Assembly: GCA_946894095.1 (NCBI GenBank)
Contig: OX335652.1
Coordinates: 4,983,001-5,047,000 of the forward strand
Direction: 5' to 3'
From: Incurvaria masculella
Taxonomy: Eukaryota > Arthropoda > Insecta > Lepidoptera > Incurvariidae
Length of the DNA: 64,000 bases
Shown: positions 55,023-64,000 of the stretch, piece by piece
How the letters are laid out: each line of letters begins with the position of its first letter
Numbering within the stretch: position 1 is the first letter of the stretch
Program-made: the position numbers and the translations under genes
The notes under the pieces: model-generated
The model's database searches: none
What the model was told of the DNA's origin: nothing
The model's input: only the letters and a program-made list of their open reading frames with translations

Positions 55023-55305
55023 CTGGTTAAATGAAGTTGTTGGAATAATTTGTTCCAAATATCTTTCGAAATGGAGTAGGAAATAGCTTTCCCTTGTTGT
55101 AAAGGCCGACACGAAAAGTGTAAAGGGTTACTCTTAACGAATCGCACGGATTCGGCCTTATCTGGATATCTTTGCTTCGTTTTGCTGCCCCTGGGTCAGC
55201 ATTCATTCGTGACCGGGCGTTTTCATTGATTAAGGGGTCTATATAACGCCGGACATTCTGAAAGGGACACGAAACAAATTCGGGCAAATAGTATTGGAAA
55301 TGGCA

Positions 55306-55327
55306 GAACGCCACCTATGGCGTTCTA
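55306..55327. repeat. Near-perfect short palindrome
   Basis: AGAACGCCA facing TGGCGTTCT around CCTA, just before the TTAA element T4. Function unknown. Confidence 0.6.
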
Positions 55328-55379
55328 TTTTCGAACGCTGCCAGAAAAGAGATGGCGCCTATTCGTATCGTTTTTTTAA

Positions 55380-55757
55380 GGTGGCCCAACCCGCTCATCT
55401 CCCCATACAAAAGGGGAAAGAAGATCACGCCCATATTTCTTGTCAGAGATCCAAAATTTTGCTCAATATAGCTTTATTTGATCAAACTAGATGTCTGATG
55501 ACCATTGGAATTGTAAAATTGTGTTTGGTTTCTAAATTATAAGGTCCGAAAGTTTGAATTTTTTGCGCGTTTTATACAATAACTTTGGAGGTGGATTACG
55601 CAATGATAAAGTAAGAACATCTTAAAAATATTAGTCATCAGACATAGCTTATTTAATCAAGATTTATAATCTATTTGGTTTTTATTAGATTTTTGACTGC
55701 AGCGGTCGTGGTTTACTTTTACCTATAAGTCGTTTTGAAATTAAAATTTTCGTAAAT
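55380..55757. mobile_element. TTAA element, left-part copy T4
   Basis: TTAA (55376-55379) then GGTGGCCCAACCCGCTCATC, very similar to T1 through the CGTAAAT block (its position 1052); the right third is missing. Confidence 0.75.
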
Positions 55758-55769
55758 TAAGAAGTTTAA

Positions 55770-56303
55770 GTTGGGCCTTCCCGCTTAACTCCACATACAA
55801 ACGTGGAAAGAAGATCGTGCGCATATTTCTTGTCATAGATACAAAATTATGCTCAAAACCGCTTTATTCGATCGAACTTGATGTCCGATGAACATTGGCA
55901 TTGTATTCTAAGTTATAAAGTCCGAAAGTTCGAATTTTTCGCCGATTTATACAATAACTTTGGACGTTGATTACTCAACGATAAAATAAAAACATCTTAA
56001 AAAAGTTAGTTATCAGACCTAGCTAGTTTCATGAGGATTTATAATCAATTTGGTTTTTGTTTGATTTTTAGACTACAGCGGTCGTGATATACTTTTAGCT
56101 ATAAGTCGTTTTGTAATTAACCTTTTTTGTAAATCTTATGTAAAATCAACGCTTTGGTTGCGCATTGTCTGCTTTGTGGACATGTTGCATCCTCCTCATC
56201 ACGGAGCCTGTCTTTTTCTTTGAAACAAAGAAGGTTCCAGAGCGCAAAAACGCGGTTTTGTACCGTGCCTACGATTGAGTTAGTCCCGTCGGGAAGGGCC
56301 ACC
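55770..56303. mobile_element. TTAA element, copy T5
   Basis: TTAA at 55766-55769, left end GTTGGGCCTTCCCGC, right end GCGGGAAGGGCCACC-type (CCCGTCGGGAAGGGCCACC) then TTAA at 56304-56307. Same orientation as T4 and directly behind it, but of the diverged CTTCCCG subtype, like T3. Confidence 0.75.
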
Positions 56304-56489
56304 TTAAGGTTACGTTCTTCTAAACGAAAAAACAACTCTTAAAGGATCAGTTCGTTGCTCTGTCTTCCGGCCTGTCTGTCTTTCAAACTCCTTTTAACGG
56401 GACCCCGTGGGGGTTATTTGTTATTTTGAAGTAAATACAAATTTCTTAGGAATATGATCCCTTAGAGCTGTAAAATAATCAACCGTCTA

Positions 56490-56616
56490 ACGCCCGGTTC
56501 CACCACCTCCAGCTACAAAAATCCCAAAGTTATCTTTCAGTTACATCATACAAATATTGCATGTAGCTGAAAGTTAACTATCGGATTTCAGGAAACTGGA
56601 GGTGGTGAAAACAGGG
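56490..56616. repeat. Foldback with ACCACCTCCAG arms
   Basis: CCACCACCTCCAG..AAGTTATCTTTCAGTTACAT is faced by ATGTAGCTGAAAGTTAACT..CTGGAGGTGGTG. Arms are about 55 bp with small interior mismatches. Confidence 0.75.
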
Positions 56617-56799
56617 GTAAGTCAACGCATTATAATAAAAATACGACCATTTGTACATTATATTTTGACAAAAAAATCAAACAATCATGAAATTTGGTAA
56701 GAAGAAAGCTCTCAGAGCACAAGTAAAGAAAAAAATTGGAGAACAGTTAATTGTTAGTTAATCAGAATATATAAAAAAAGCCGGTAGTGGACGAAATAT

Positions 56800-56863
56800 C
56801 ATCTTAATACAAATCTGTACGGAACCCTCGGTGCGCAAGTCAGACTCGCACTTGTCCGTTTTA
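56800..56863 (-). repeat. GGGTTCC-type repeat, partial copy A12
   Basis: ACGGAACCCTCGGTGCGCAAGTCAGACTCGCACTTGTCCG; CCGGCC-end fragment only. Confidence 0.65.
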
Positions 56864-57039
56864 TTTTGTCGGTCGTGAGTTGTGGATGATAGCATCTGTT
56901 CTGCAGTTTATATGCATGCTGCCTGACATGCACGGTCTCACAAATGTTTATCATATATTTCTATACTATCTGAGGTCAATGTCGTTTTGGACTGTTGTTG
57001 GGCTGAACTATATTCTGGATTTTGAATCACTTCCCCATA

Positions 57040-57205
57040 CAAATTTTCATCCCCTATTTCACTCCCTTTGAAATTAATTTTCGCCAAAAAAGGTAGCCTA
57101 AATACTTCTCCAAGATCCAGACTACCTCTATATCGAAATTCATCTAGCGGTTTAGGCGTGAAAACGCAACATACTGACAGAGTTAGTATGGGTAGTATGG
57201 ATGTT
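57040..57205 (+). repeat. Remnant of a common insect retroelement 3' region
   Basis: CCCCATACAAATTTTCATCCCC..AAAAAGGTAGCCTAAAT..GGCGTGAAAACGCAACA..AGAGTTAGTATGG. Same block order as 12540-12712. Confidence 0.55.
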
Positions 57206-57396
57206 ATCTCGATACTAACGTGCTAACAATAATGTAGATAATATACATTTATGCGGTTTGGGCACGTAGAAATAGTACATGTCAGCCCATTGCCTTTCTT
57301 CCCGTCATTTGGTAAAAGGGGAATAAGGACCAAATGCAGGAAAATACGTCTAAATTAATCAAAGTTTAAATATAAATATATATATATATATATATA

Positions 57397-57472
57397 CGTC
57401 ACTTTTAGTGAACGGAATGGAGTTGACTCAGCTCCTTTTCATACTCACCATAAAAAGTGACGTGCTCGAAGT
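57397..57472. repeat. Short inverted element with ACGTCACTTT ends, second copy
   Basis: ACGTCACTTTTAGTGAACGG..GGAGTT..CCATAAAAAGTGACGTGCTCG. Opposite orientation to 45385-45455. Preceded by a (TA)n run at 57376-57395. Confidence 0.6.
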
Positions 57473-57571
57473 GAAGATAGTGCACCAAATGTCATTTGGT
57501 GCACTTGGCCCTAGGGTTTCGTTGCTCATTAAACGCAAAACTGTTTTTAATTACTTGTTCGATTCGTTTCT

Positions 57572-57650
57572 GGCTAATACCATCGCATTGAATTAACGAT
57601 AGTCGAATCGGCAATGAGAATGGTCTGTGTTTTCTGTCTAGTTTAATGAT
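57572..57650 (+). repeat. SINE body fragment (family S)
   Basis: TAATACCATCGCATTGAATTAACGATAGTCGAATCGGCAATGAGAATGG.. resembles the body of the SINE in plus orientation. Confidence 0.5.
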
Positions 57651-58212
57651 TTTCTAATTTCACTAGTGGCAATCATCATTTCTGATTATTGGCAACTGTC
57701 TTTATTTCTTTCAATACTACTTATTAATGATATTAGATAATATTCACTAGTAAATTGAAAAGTCACACTCCCTTCGTCTTGCCGAATATTCATTGATGTC
57801 GTGTTTTAGTTACATTTTAGACAATGGTAGGCTATAAATGGTGGCACTTAACACCTGCTACATCCGACCAAGCCATTAACCATAAGTGATGTCTAAATTA
57901 ATTAATAGTACTGCTCCCTATTTACCTGCTTTGTCATACATGATATGACGAAACGTCCATGCAAATGCGCTCGTGTGCCATTTGTTTGCTTGCAACTACG
58001 ACCGCGGTGTGATATCCTAAATGCTCTGCACGCCAGGGCCTAACAACCTTCCAGTGAAATATATTTCAATTAACGTAAGTGCGTACTTAATTTGGGCATA
58101 ATTATTATTAACGGCAACGTAAAGTTATGCCCTGTGGATACATCATTCCCTCAATGGTGTTACGTTATAATTGTTTAAATAATTATTACCTAACCGAGAT
58201 ATATTCGCAAAA
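57651..58212. other. Intergenic, nothing recognised
   Basis: No feature recognised. Confidence 0.4.
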
Positions 58213-58375
58213 ATAAATAATAATAATAATAATAATAAAATTCTTTATTGTACACCATTATAAACAGTTTACAAAAGGCGGGCCTAATGCCAAAAGGCAT
58301 TCTCTTCCTACCTACCCTTGGGATGTAGGAATGGTGCAAGGCGGCAGACAAAAAAGGATAAAAGAAGTAAGATTT
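58213..58375 (-). repeat. LINE 3' tail, second copy of the 174-336 type
   Basis: (AAT)n run, TTCTTTATTGTACACC, GGCGGGCCTAATGCCAAAAGGCATTCTCTTCC, GGGATGTAGGAATGGTGCAAGGCGGC. Aligns with 200-310. The tail microsatellite differs (AAT here, ATGAA there). Confidence 0.7.
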
Positions 58376-59730
58376 TTTATCAATAAAGATATATATATAT
58401 ATATATACTTAACAAGAATAAATATACTTACATTCTAATACTAATACATACAGATACGTATAGTACATAGCTTACAATATATATTTAATTTAAATATATA
58501 CCAATATTTGTGTATATACATTTATTCTTATATGAACTAACTAGGTAGGTAGAAATAGGTACTTAACTATGAAAATAAGTAAGCTAAATTGCCGAATTTT
58601 CTTGTATTACTTACATACAATTTTTATTTTCAAAACTAAACTATTTGACGATTTTTATAAAAAGGCTGTGACTTTGTACAGCTACTTCCTATGACCAAGA
58701 GGTGAGGGGGTACACTTTCTTACTTGTTTTTGAGACCCGGTGTCTCCAATTTTCAAAAAATACCAGCCCAACCTTAACGTGCATGCCACATGCAAATATA
58801 GTCGCAGATATATTGGAGGGTTCGTGTGGGTGGATACTGACTTGACGAACGCATTATAAGAGCACATTTGCGCGCGGCGGCGATCTTTCGACTGTGTGGC
58901 ATACGATATGCCGCTGGATTCTTATAGGTCTTAGGGTCAGGTCTTGAGAACCACGGCTGCGCTACTGCTCTTATCTAGTCGTGATTTGAATGTTGTGTTA
59001 ACTCGTGTGGAAACTTCGTTGGTGCGATATAGACTTCATATGTTTTTGACATCTTAGAGGTAGCGCCATCTAGCGCCATGTTAACTAACTTTCTATGCAT
59101 CTGTTTGTCGCATTTGTGGCATGTGAAGCTAGGAGCTCTTAGTAGAGGGCGCTAGGTCGCCACACTGTGACTCCTCTTATGAGGGGATATATAACATATG
59201 AGAATTTTCATACGCCGCCGCGTCGCCATTAACACGCGTCCTTTTCTGGAAAACTTGGCTAGCCCAGATTCACAGCATAAGTCATACTGCCAGAGCGTTT
59301 ATACACAGCTTGGCACTTCTGTGCCGGAAGTGAATTCTCATTGGATATTCCTAGCTACGAGCAGGCCATGGCGCCACTGCGTCGGTTGAACAAGTACACC
59401 CAGTTGAAGGTGTAATATGAGGTATCGATTTATGAATAGAAAGTGCACCATTTGTATGCACCGTGCTTGCATGCATATCGATTAGTTAAGGTAACTGCAA
59501 GTGACTCAAATAGAGTTAAGGACGTTTCAATTAGTGCGCATACTCGTACATGCAGCGCTAGAAATATCTATTGAAAGATGGTCGAAACATGCACATTACG
59601 TTAAAAATACGTATTCTCAATGTATTTGGTTGTATCACAATATATGCCGTATTTTAAGTTGTTTTATTACGTTAGCTACTATTGCAATTGCGGCTTGGAT
59701 AGCTAATATTGTTGAGATTTCAGCCCAAAA
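58376..59730. other. Intergenic, no gene recognised
   Basis: (AT)n at 58389-58408. AGCGCCATCTAGCGCCATG at about 59053 and AGAGGGCGCTAGG at about 59143 form a weak foldback of the GCGCCATCT type. No coding motif. Confidence 0.45.
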
Positions 59731-59906
59731 CACCACATTGGAACTAGGAGCCATGCCAGAACTTCCTCATATTGGTACATGGAAAACTCGGACACTACGT
59801 TTCCGCTCCGACTATCGCTCATTCAATGCGATGGTTCCAGCCCAGTCGGTATTAACCCTACTACCTAAGAAGTAACGAACGGGGACCTACAGTTTTAAGT
59901 GGAACT
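59731..59906 (-). repeat. SINE body fragment (family S)
   Basis: AACACCACATTGGAACTAGGAGCCATGCC..GGAAAACTCGGAC..CATTCAATGCGATGGTTCCAGCC..CTACAGTTTTAAGTGG. Aligns with 49110-49320; no tRNA-like head. Confidence 0.65.
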
Positions 59907-60461
59907 TCGATCGATAAATGTCTCACTCAGACATGCACGGGAAGAAAATGGAGTAGCACCACCTTTATTCCTTTTACCTGCCGGAACCCATGCAACAGTT
60001 AGAGTTAGCAAGTTTGTTGAATAACCTTAGTCTTTAAATCAACAGCCTATCATTTCTCTTATCCGAAACATCAAAAACAAATCAGAAAGAAGTAAACCCA
60101 ACGAATACTCCGTGCACACTTAATAAATACGAATTCTGGTTAGAACTGATACCGTAAAGCCACATTACACACGTATTATAGGAAAGATAATACCTCCCCG
60201 CTTACATCGCCTTCCACCCATATCCGGCTATTGCGGATACTAGACGCTACGTCGACATCACATATGTCGACACTTTTGTGTAGAACCACGAATCATGCTC
60301 AAGTTTACGGCGTAGCATGAATATACGGACAAAAAAATCCAGTAGAGTCCACGCGGAAAGAGAACCGTGTCGTAAGATTTGAGGGCGCTCATGTTAGACT
60401 AGGAAGTCGCGACAAAAATGGTAACGATAACGTAAATGGCTGAACCTGGGTTCACGGGATA
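59907..60461. other. Intergenic, nothing recognised
   Basis: No gene or repeat recognised; GTCGACATCACATATGTCGAC at about 60251 is a short imperfect palindrome. Confidence 0.4.
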
Positions 60462-60888
60462 AAGTACAACCCTCTGAAGCTAAATGTGTCAGTCTGCCTG
60501 TTCCAAGTGGTTGCGTTACGTAGATAAGGCGCCTGAAAAAGTAGTTATGGTGACAAAAAATACATATGATAAGGTAAATGGATGCAAATGGCGAAGCGTG
60601 AAAGTATCAATACATACTTGCTTAGCAATACAAAAACTGAACAAATCTTTGGTGGAATTTAGTACTTATAGGCGATTTAGGTTACAGATATAACTTAAGG
60701 TATATTAAGTATTTAATTAAGTAACCGTCTGGTTATTGTTGTATAATTAATAGGTATCAATGTTTCCAGATAATCAATATATTAATCAGCAGGTACATAC
60801 CAGCATCTATTTTATATAGCCAATCTAGAAAACGTAACCACTTGGCACGGGCAGACCGACATATTAAGCATCAGAGGGTTGGTGTCGT
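60462..60888. mobile_element. Foldback element, about 60-75-bp arms
   Basis: CAACCCTCTGAAGCTAAATGTGTCAGTCTGCCTGTTCCAAGTGG is faced by CCACTTGGCACGGGCAGACCGACATATTAAGCATCAGAGGGTTG. A weaker match (GTTGCGTTACGTAGAT and its partner GATTTTGCAACC-type end near 60812) extends inward. Interior about 300 bp, no ORF. Confidence 0.7.
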
Positions 60889-61296
60889 CGTTGTCGTGAC
60901 CAAAAATGACGTGACCTCCCGGAATATGTGCACATTTACCATATACGTGTCCTGTTGACAACACTGGCACGTCATTATAGTATGACTGTAACAACTTGAT
61001 ATTTTGAGGCTGTGTTAGAATATAATTTTTTTCAGATTCTCAGGTCTTCAGATGTCTGGGTAGGGTTGCCATGTAAAAATATTAATTTTAGTTCCATTGT
61101 ACGCCACGCCGGCTCTCTTTCCGCACGGACTCTAGTGCTGGAAATAGTTGGAATTGTTATTGTGTTGAATGTTTGAAGCAACTATGCTCAATCAGTCGTA
61201 TGCAGAATGTTTTTTTCAAGGGAGCCTTCAGGGCCAAATCAGAAACTATAAGAAATAGCGAAAAACACACAAAGGAGTCATCAGGCCGATTGTGAT
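60889..61296. other. Intergenic, nothing recognised
   Basis: No feature recognised. Confidence 0.4.
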
Positions 61297-61568
61297 AAAA
61301 ACCGGCCAAGTGCGAGTCGGACTCACACACGAAGGGTTCCGTACCGTCGTACAACATTTAACACAGAAAAACACTTTTTTTGTATGTTTGTACTATTTGT
61401 TGTTATACCGGCAAAATAAATACACACTCTGTGAAAATTTCAGCAGCCTACCTATTACTGTTCATGAGATACAGCCCTGTGACGGACGGACGGACGGACG
61501 GACGGACGGACAGCGGAGGCTTAGTAATAGGGTTCCGTTTTCACCCTTTGGGTACGGAACCCTAAAAA
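61297..61568 (+). repeat. GGGTTCC-type dispersed repeat, copy A13, expanded ACGG tract
   Basis: AAAACCGGCCAAGTGCGAGTC .. GGGTACGGAACCCTAAAAA. The ACGG/GACG tract at about 61483-61510 is the longest of all copies here (about seven units). Confidence 0.85.
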
Positions 61569-62401
61569 CTAAAACTGCATTATTAGATTTTAAAAAATGA
61601 TGTCCTAACCGAGAATCGAACTGGTTGGTATTGAGAAAAATAACGTATCCTGTATCATTGCACCAGTCAATAGAGTCGCTTTCAAGGAAAAAACTATGTG
61701 AATTAATGTTTCACGGCAAACTAAAATAAAGTGTTGATTTTCATTAAACTGATTAAAATGTTCAAGTATTCATACATTACCCGTGCCTTCACAAATCAAA
61801 GTGTTTGCAATGATACTCATAGAATAACACCTTGACTAGACGACTGTATCCACCTGCATTCAGCAACACAAAATCGTGTTGTTATTTTTAAATTGTTTAT
61901 TGTCTTCGCTGTTAAAGGAAGGAAAATATTTTAGACTATTTGATAATTTACGATAAGGTCGGGCTAGGTAGTTTTGTGTGCAGTGATATACCTAAACATA
62001 GAATCAGTGTTTTAGAAGTGGGTATGGAACCGCAGATCTGGAAATAGAATAGAAAGGCCTATGCTCTCGCTTCACTACCGCGCCCGCGCGCTGTTCCCCA
62101 TCTTACATTCAAATTTTGGGTTCAAATTAACTCTAGAGATCGTCCTTCTTTGGGTAAGCCAGACATTCTGGGGAGATGCCAACATCCGTGCCCGTCTGCC
62201 GCTAAGCGTTCTATTCATTCCCACAATGTAGTGTGGTCAATATAACTGGGATTTCGTTCTGGACATTCACCCGAGCGATGCACGGTAAAATGGATCTAGA
62301 AATTTGGATCTAGATAACAGCGCCACCTACCTGGTTCAACTATAGCTAGGAACAAGCCGTTTAGGTGTAAATGTGGTACGATGCACGCACACCTGATTTT
62401 A
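61569..62401. other. Intergenic, nothing recognised
   Basis: No gene, repeat or foldback recognised. Confidence 0.4.
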
Positions 62402-62403
62402 TA

Positions 62404-62885
62404 TACTGGTTGTTTGTTAATTCGATACATTCCTTCTAAGGGGTAATTCTAGGGCTAATTTGCAACAAATTTGTCCCAAGAAACTGGGGGTCGAAAATCA
62501 ATAGTTTTCATTTTCGAGTTATTTAGGTTTTAAATTTTTTTGGAAATTGTATGTCTTGTTACCAAAAATTATAATTGTAAAATAACTACATACTGTCCTA
62601 ATTTTTTTTAGTAATACCCATCGATTTAAATACATTTTGCGTTTTTTTTCATAACCTGTGATTTATGACCTTTTATTTCTGAGATTATGGATATTTTGGG
62701 GGCACATATTTTTTGAAAGTAGTATCTCATTCGTCACCTATAAAAATATTTGAAGACAGAAAAAAAATCGAAATAACTCAAAAACAATTGATTTTCGGCC
62801 CCCCGTTTATTGGGACAAATTAGTTGCAAATTAGCTCTAAAATGACCCCTTTGAAGAAATGCATCTAATTATCAAACATCCTGTA
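62404..62885. mobile_element. MITE with about 120-bp TIRs and TA target duplication
   Basis: Left TACTGGTTGTTTG..GGGGTAATTCTAGGGCTAATTTGC..TTGTCCCAAG is inverted at the right (GGGACAAATTAGTTGCAAATTAGCTCTAAAATGACCCC..CAAACATCCTGTA). TA flanks at 62402-62403 and 62886-62887. The interior is T-rich without an ORF. TA duplication suggests Tc1/mariner-type mobilisation. Confidence 0.75.
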
Positions 62886-62887
62886 TA

Positions 62888-63400
62888 AAGAGATAACCAT
62901 TCAAAGTAATCTTTTGCCGATCTAAGAACCTCTAATGAGTTTGTAGCTCGCTAAAAGAAGTATTTATTCAAAACCAACACACAGATAAAGTTCCAGTACT
63001 GACGACCTGGGTTCATTCACGGAAAACCAACACTTGTCCCCAAACACTACATTTGTGGATATATGCGTGGGAGTTTCGACTGGAAACTTTGACTTTTTGC
63101 TGCGAATTTCAGACCAAGTATGAGCACAGTTTGAGCAAAGTTTTGCAACCAAACTTTGTTTCGGCAGTTCATTCTAGAACCTATGAAACTTTCGATGGGC
63201 GCGCCCCTATTATAAGCACTATTGTTACGCCGCGCCGCCGTCTGGAGAATATTTCCAAACAGCTTGAGTTTTTTTAAATGTCTGGTGTCGAACAGCGCCG
63301 TGCCCTACGGCGGTAATAAGGACGGATATATTTTAATTTTAAAATGATCATTACCCAGATGTGGATGGATAGATCACTAACTAAGCAGAATTTAATCAAT
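62888..63400. other. Intergenic, nothing recognised
   Basis: A 74-codon frame at 63053-63277 has no motif. No repeat recognised. Confidence 0.4.
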
Positions 63401-63680
63401 AAAAACCGGCCAAGTGCGAGTCGGACTCGCACACGAAGGGTTCCGTACCATAAACACTAAAAAATCACGTTTTTTGTATGGGCCCCTTTAATTTATATAT
63501 ATATATTTTCACCTATTTGTTGCTATAGCGGCAAAATAAATACACACTCTGCGAACATTTTAGCTACCTACCTGTTACGGTTCATGAGATACAGTCCTGT
63601 GACAGACGGACGGACGGGCAGACAGCGGAGGCTTAGTAATAGAGTTCCGTTTTCACCCTTTGGGTACGGAACCCTAAAAA
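63401..63680 (+). repeat. GGGTTCC-type dispersed repeat, copy A14
   Basis: AAAAACCGGCCAAGTGCGAGTC .. GACAGACGGACGGACGGGCAG .. GGGTACGGAACCCTAAAAA. Full length; the closest to an apparent consensus. Confidence 0.85.
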
Positions 63681-64000
63681 TTACACTGGCAACACTAGAC
63701 CACCAGATCATTATATTTTTAAATCTTATTTGATGCTGCAGTGGCTGCCGCAGAACCGGCTGTGCGCGAGGAGACACCTACTTGACTGGGTGCTAATGTG
63801 TCAACCCATGTGGCATCCTACACCACTGCCTTTCCCCGTTTCCATGGAACGAGAGTCATGTGTGAGAATGTGCGATAGCTACAACAGATATTTAACATCC
63901 ATTGATTTATTTTGTAATACAGCTCTCACCTTCAAAAAACATGTCCGTCACCTGCTGAATAATTGTGATAAGTAGTGTATTATTTTATTTTATATGTTTA
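63681..64000. other. Window end, unassigned
   Basis: An 81-codon plus frame (63730-63975) has no recognisable motif and no supporting splice or repeat context; not called as a gene. Confidence 0.4.

Noticed and set aside
57376..57395. (TA)n run as a regulatory site
   Set aside because: Simple microsatellite; similar runs occur at 26088 and 58389.
61292..61600. 102-codon frame and similar frames in other GGGTTCC-type copies
   Set aside because: Translation of the dispersed repeat; frame and length change with ACGG copy number.

Overview
The window reads as lepidopteran (moth or butterfly) nuclear DNA: AT-rich, with one intron-containing animal gene and a dense layer of decayed transposable elements. 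The dispersed repeats are of types I know from moth and butterfly genomes: a GGGTTCCGTACC-type repeat with an internal ACGG microsatellite, a tRNA-headed SINE, and RTE, CR1 and Jockey LINE scraps. No bacterial, plasmid or phage organisation and no CRISPR array is present.

The only host gene I can model with confidence lies on the minus strand between 19595 and 6332. It is the Girdin/Daple (CCDC88, HOOK-related) orthologue in seven coding exons. All six introns have GT..AG ends, the splice phases agree at every junction, and the exons sum to 4044 nt (1347 residues plus stop). The protein has an N-terminal HOOK domain, a very long coiled coil, a basic/Ser-rich tail and a C-terminal Gly-Cys-Val PDZ-binding tripeptide. 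Its introns hold a SINE with target-site duplications, RTE and CR1 LINE fragments, a Tc1/mariner-like transposase fragment and two GGGTTCC-type repeats. The repeat-free 4314-6331 is probably its 3' UTR.

Layout: 1-671, mariner pseudogene split by a LINE-tail insertion; 672-1221, a TTAA-flanked non-autonomous element; 1803-2437, element J1 with 8-bp target duplications; 2438-4313, unassigned sequence plus a repeat; 4314-19595, Girdin; 19596-22640, its upstream flank, a Jockey scrap and a GC-rich possible first exon of another gene; 22635-25262, a complete-looking 2.6-kb non-coding transposon with 20-bp terminal inverted repeats, a perfect 8-bp target duplication and two arrays of about 10-bp units; 25263-33617, foldback elements, the second J element (29685-30330) and LINE debris; 33618-41348, an OTU-Rep-Pif1 Helitron/Helentron with a few inactivating lesions and a 240-bp-arm palindrome behind it; 41349-64000, gene-free DNA packed with short repeats and foldback elements.

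Apart from Girdin the window is best read as a record of transposition. The least familiar structures are the two J elements (arrays of a CGTATAAT motif in a degenerate long inverted repeat), the 2.6-kb TIR element built of satellite-like arrays and duplicated CpG-rich modules, and the Helitron-associated palindrome. All calls come from reading the sequence and recalled family motifs; no database search was made.
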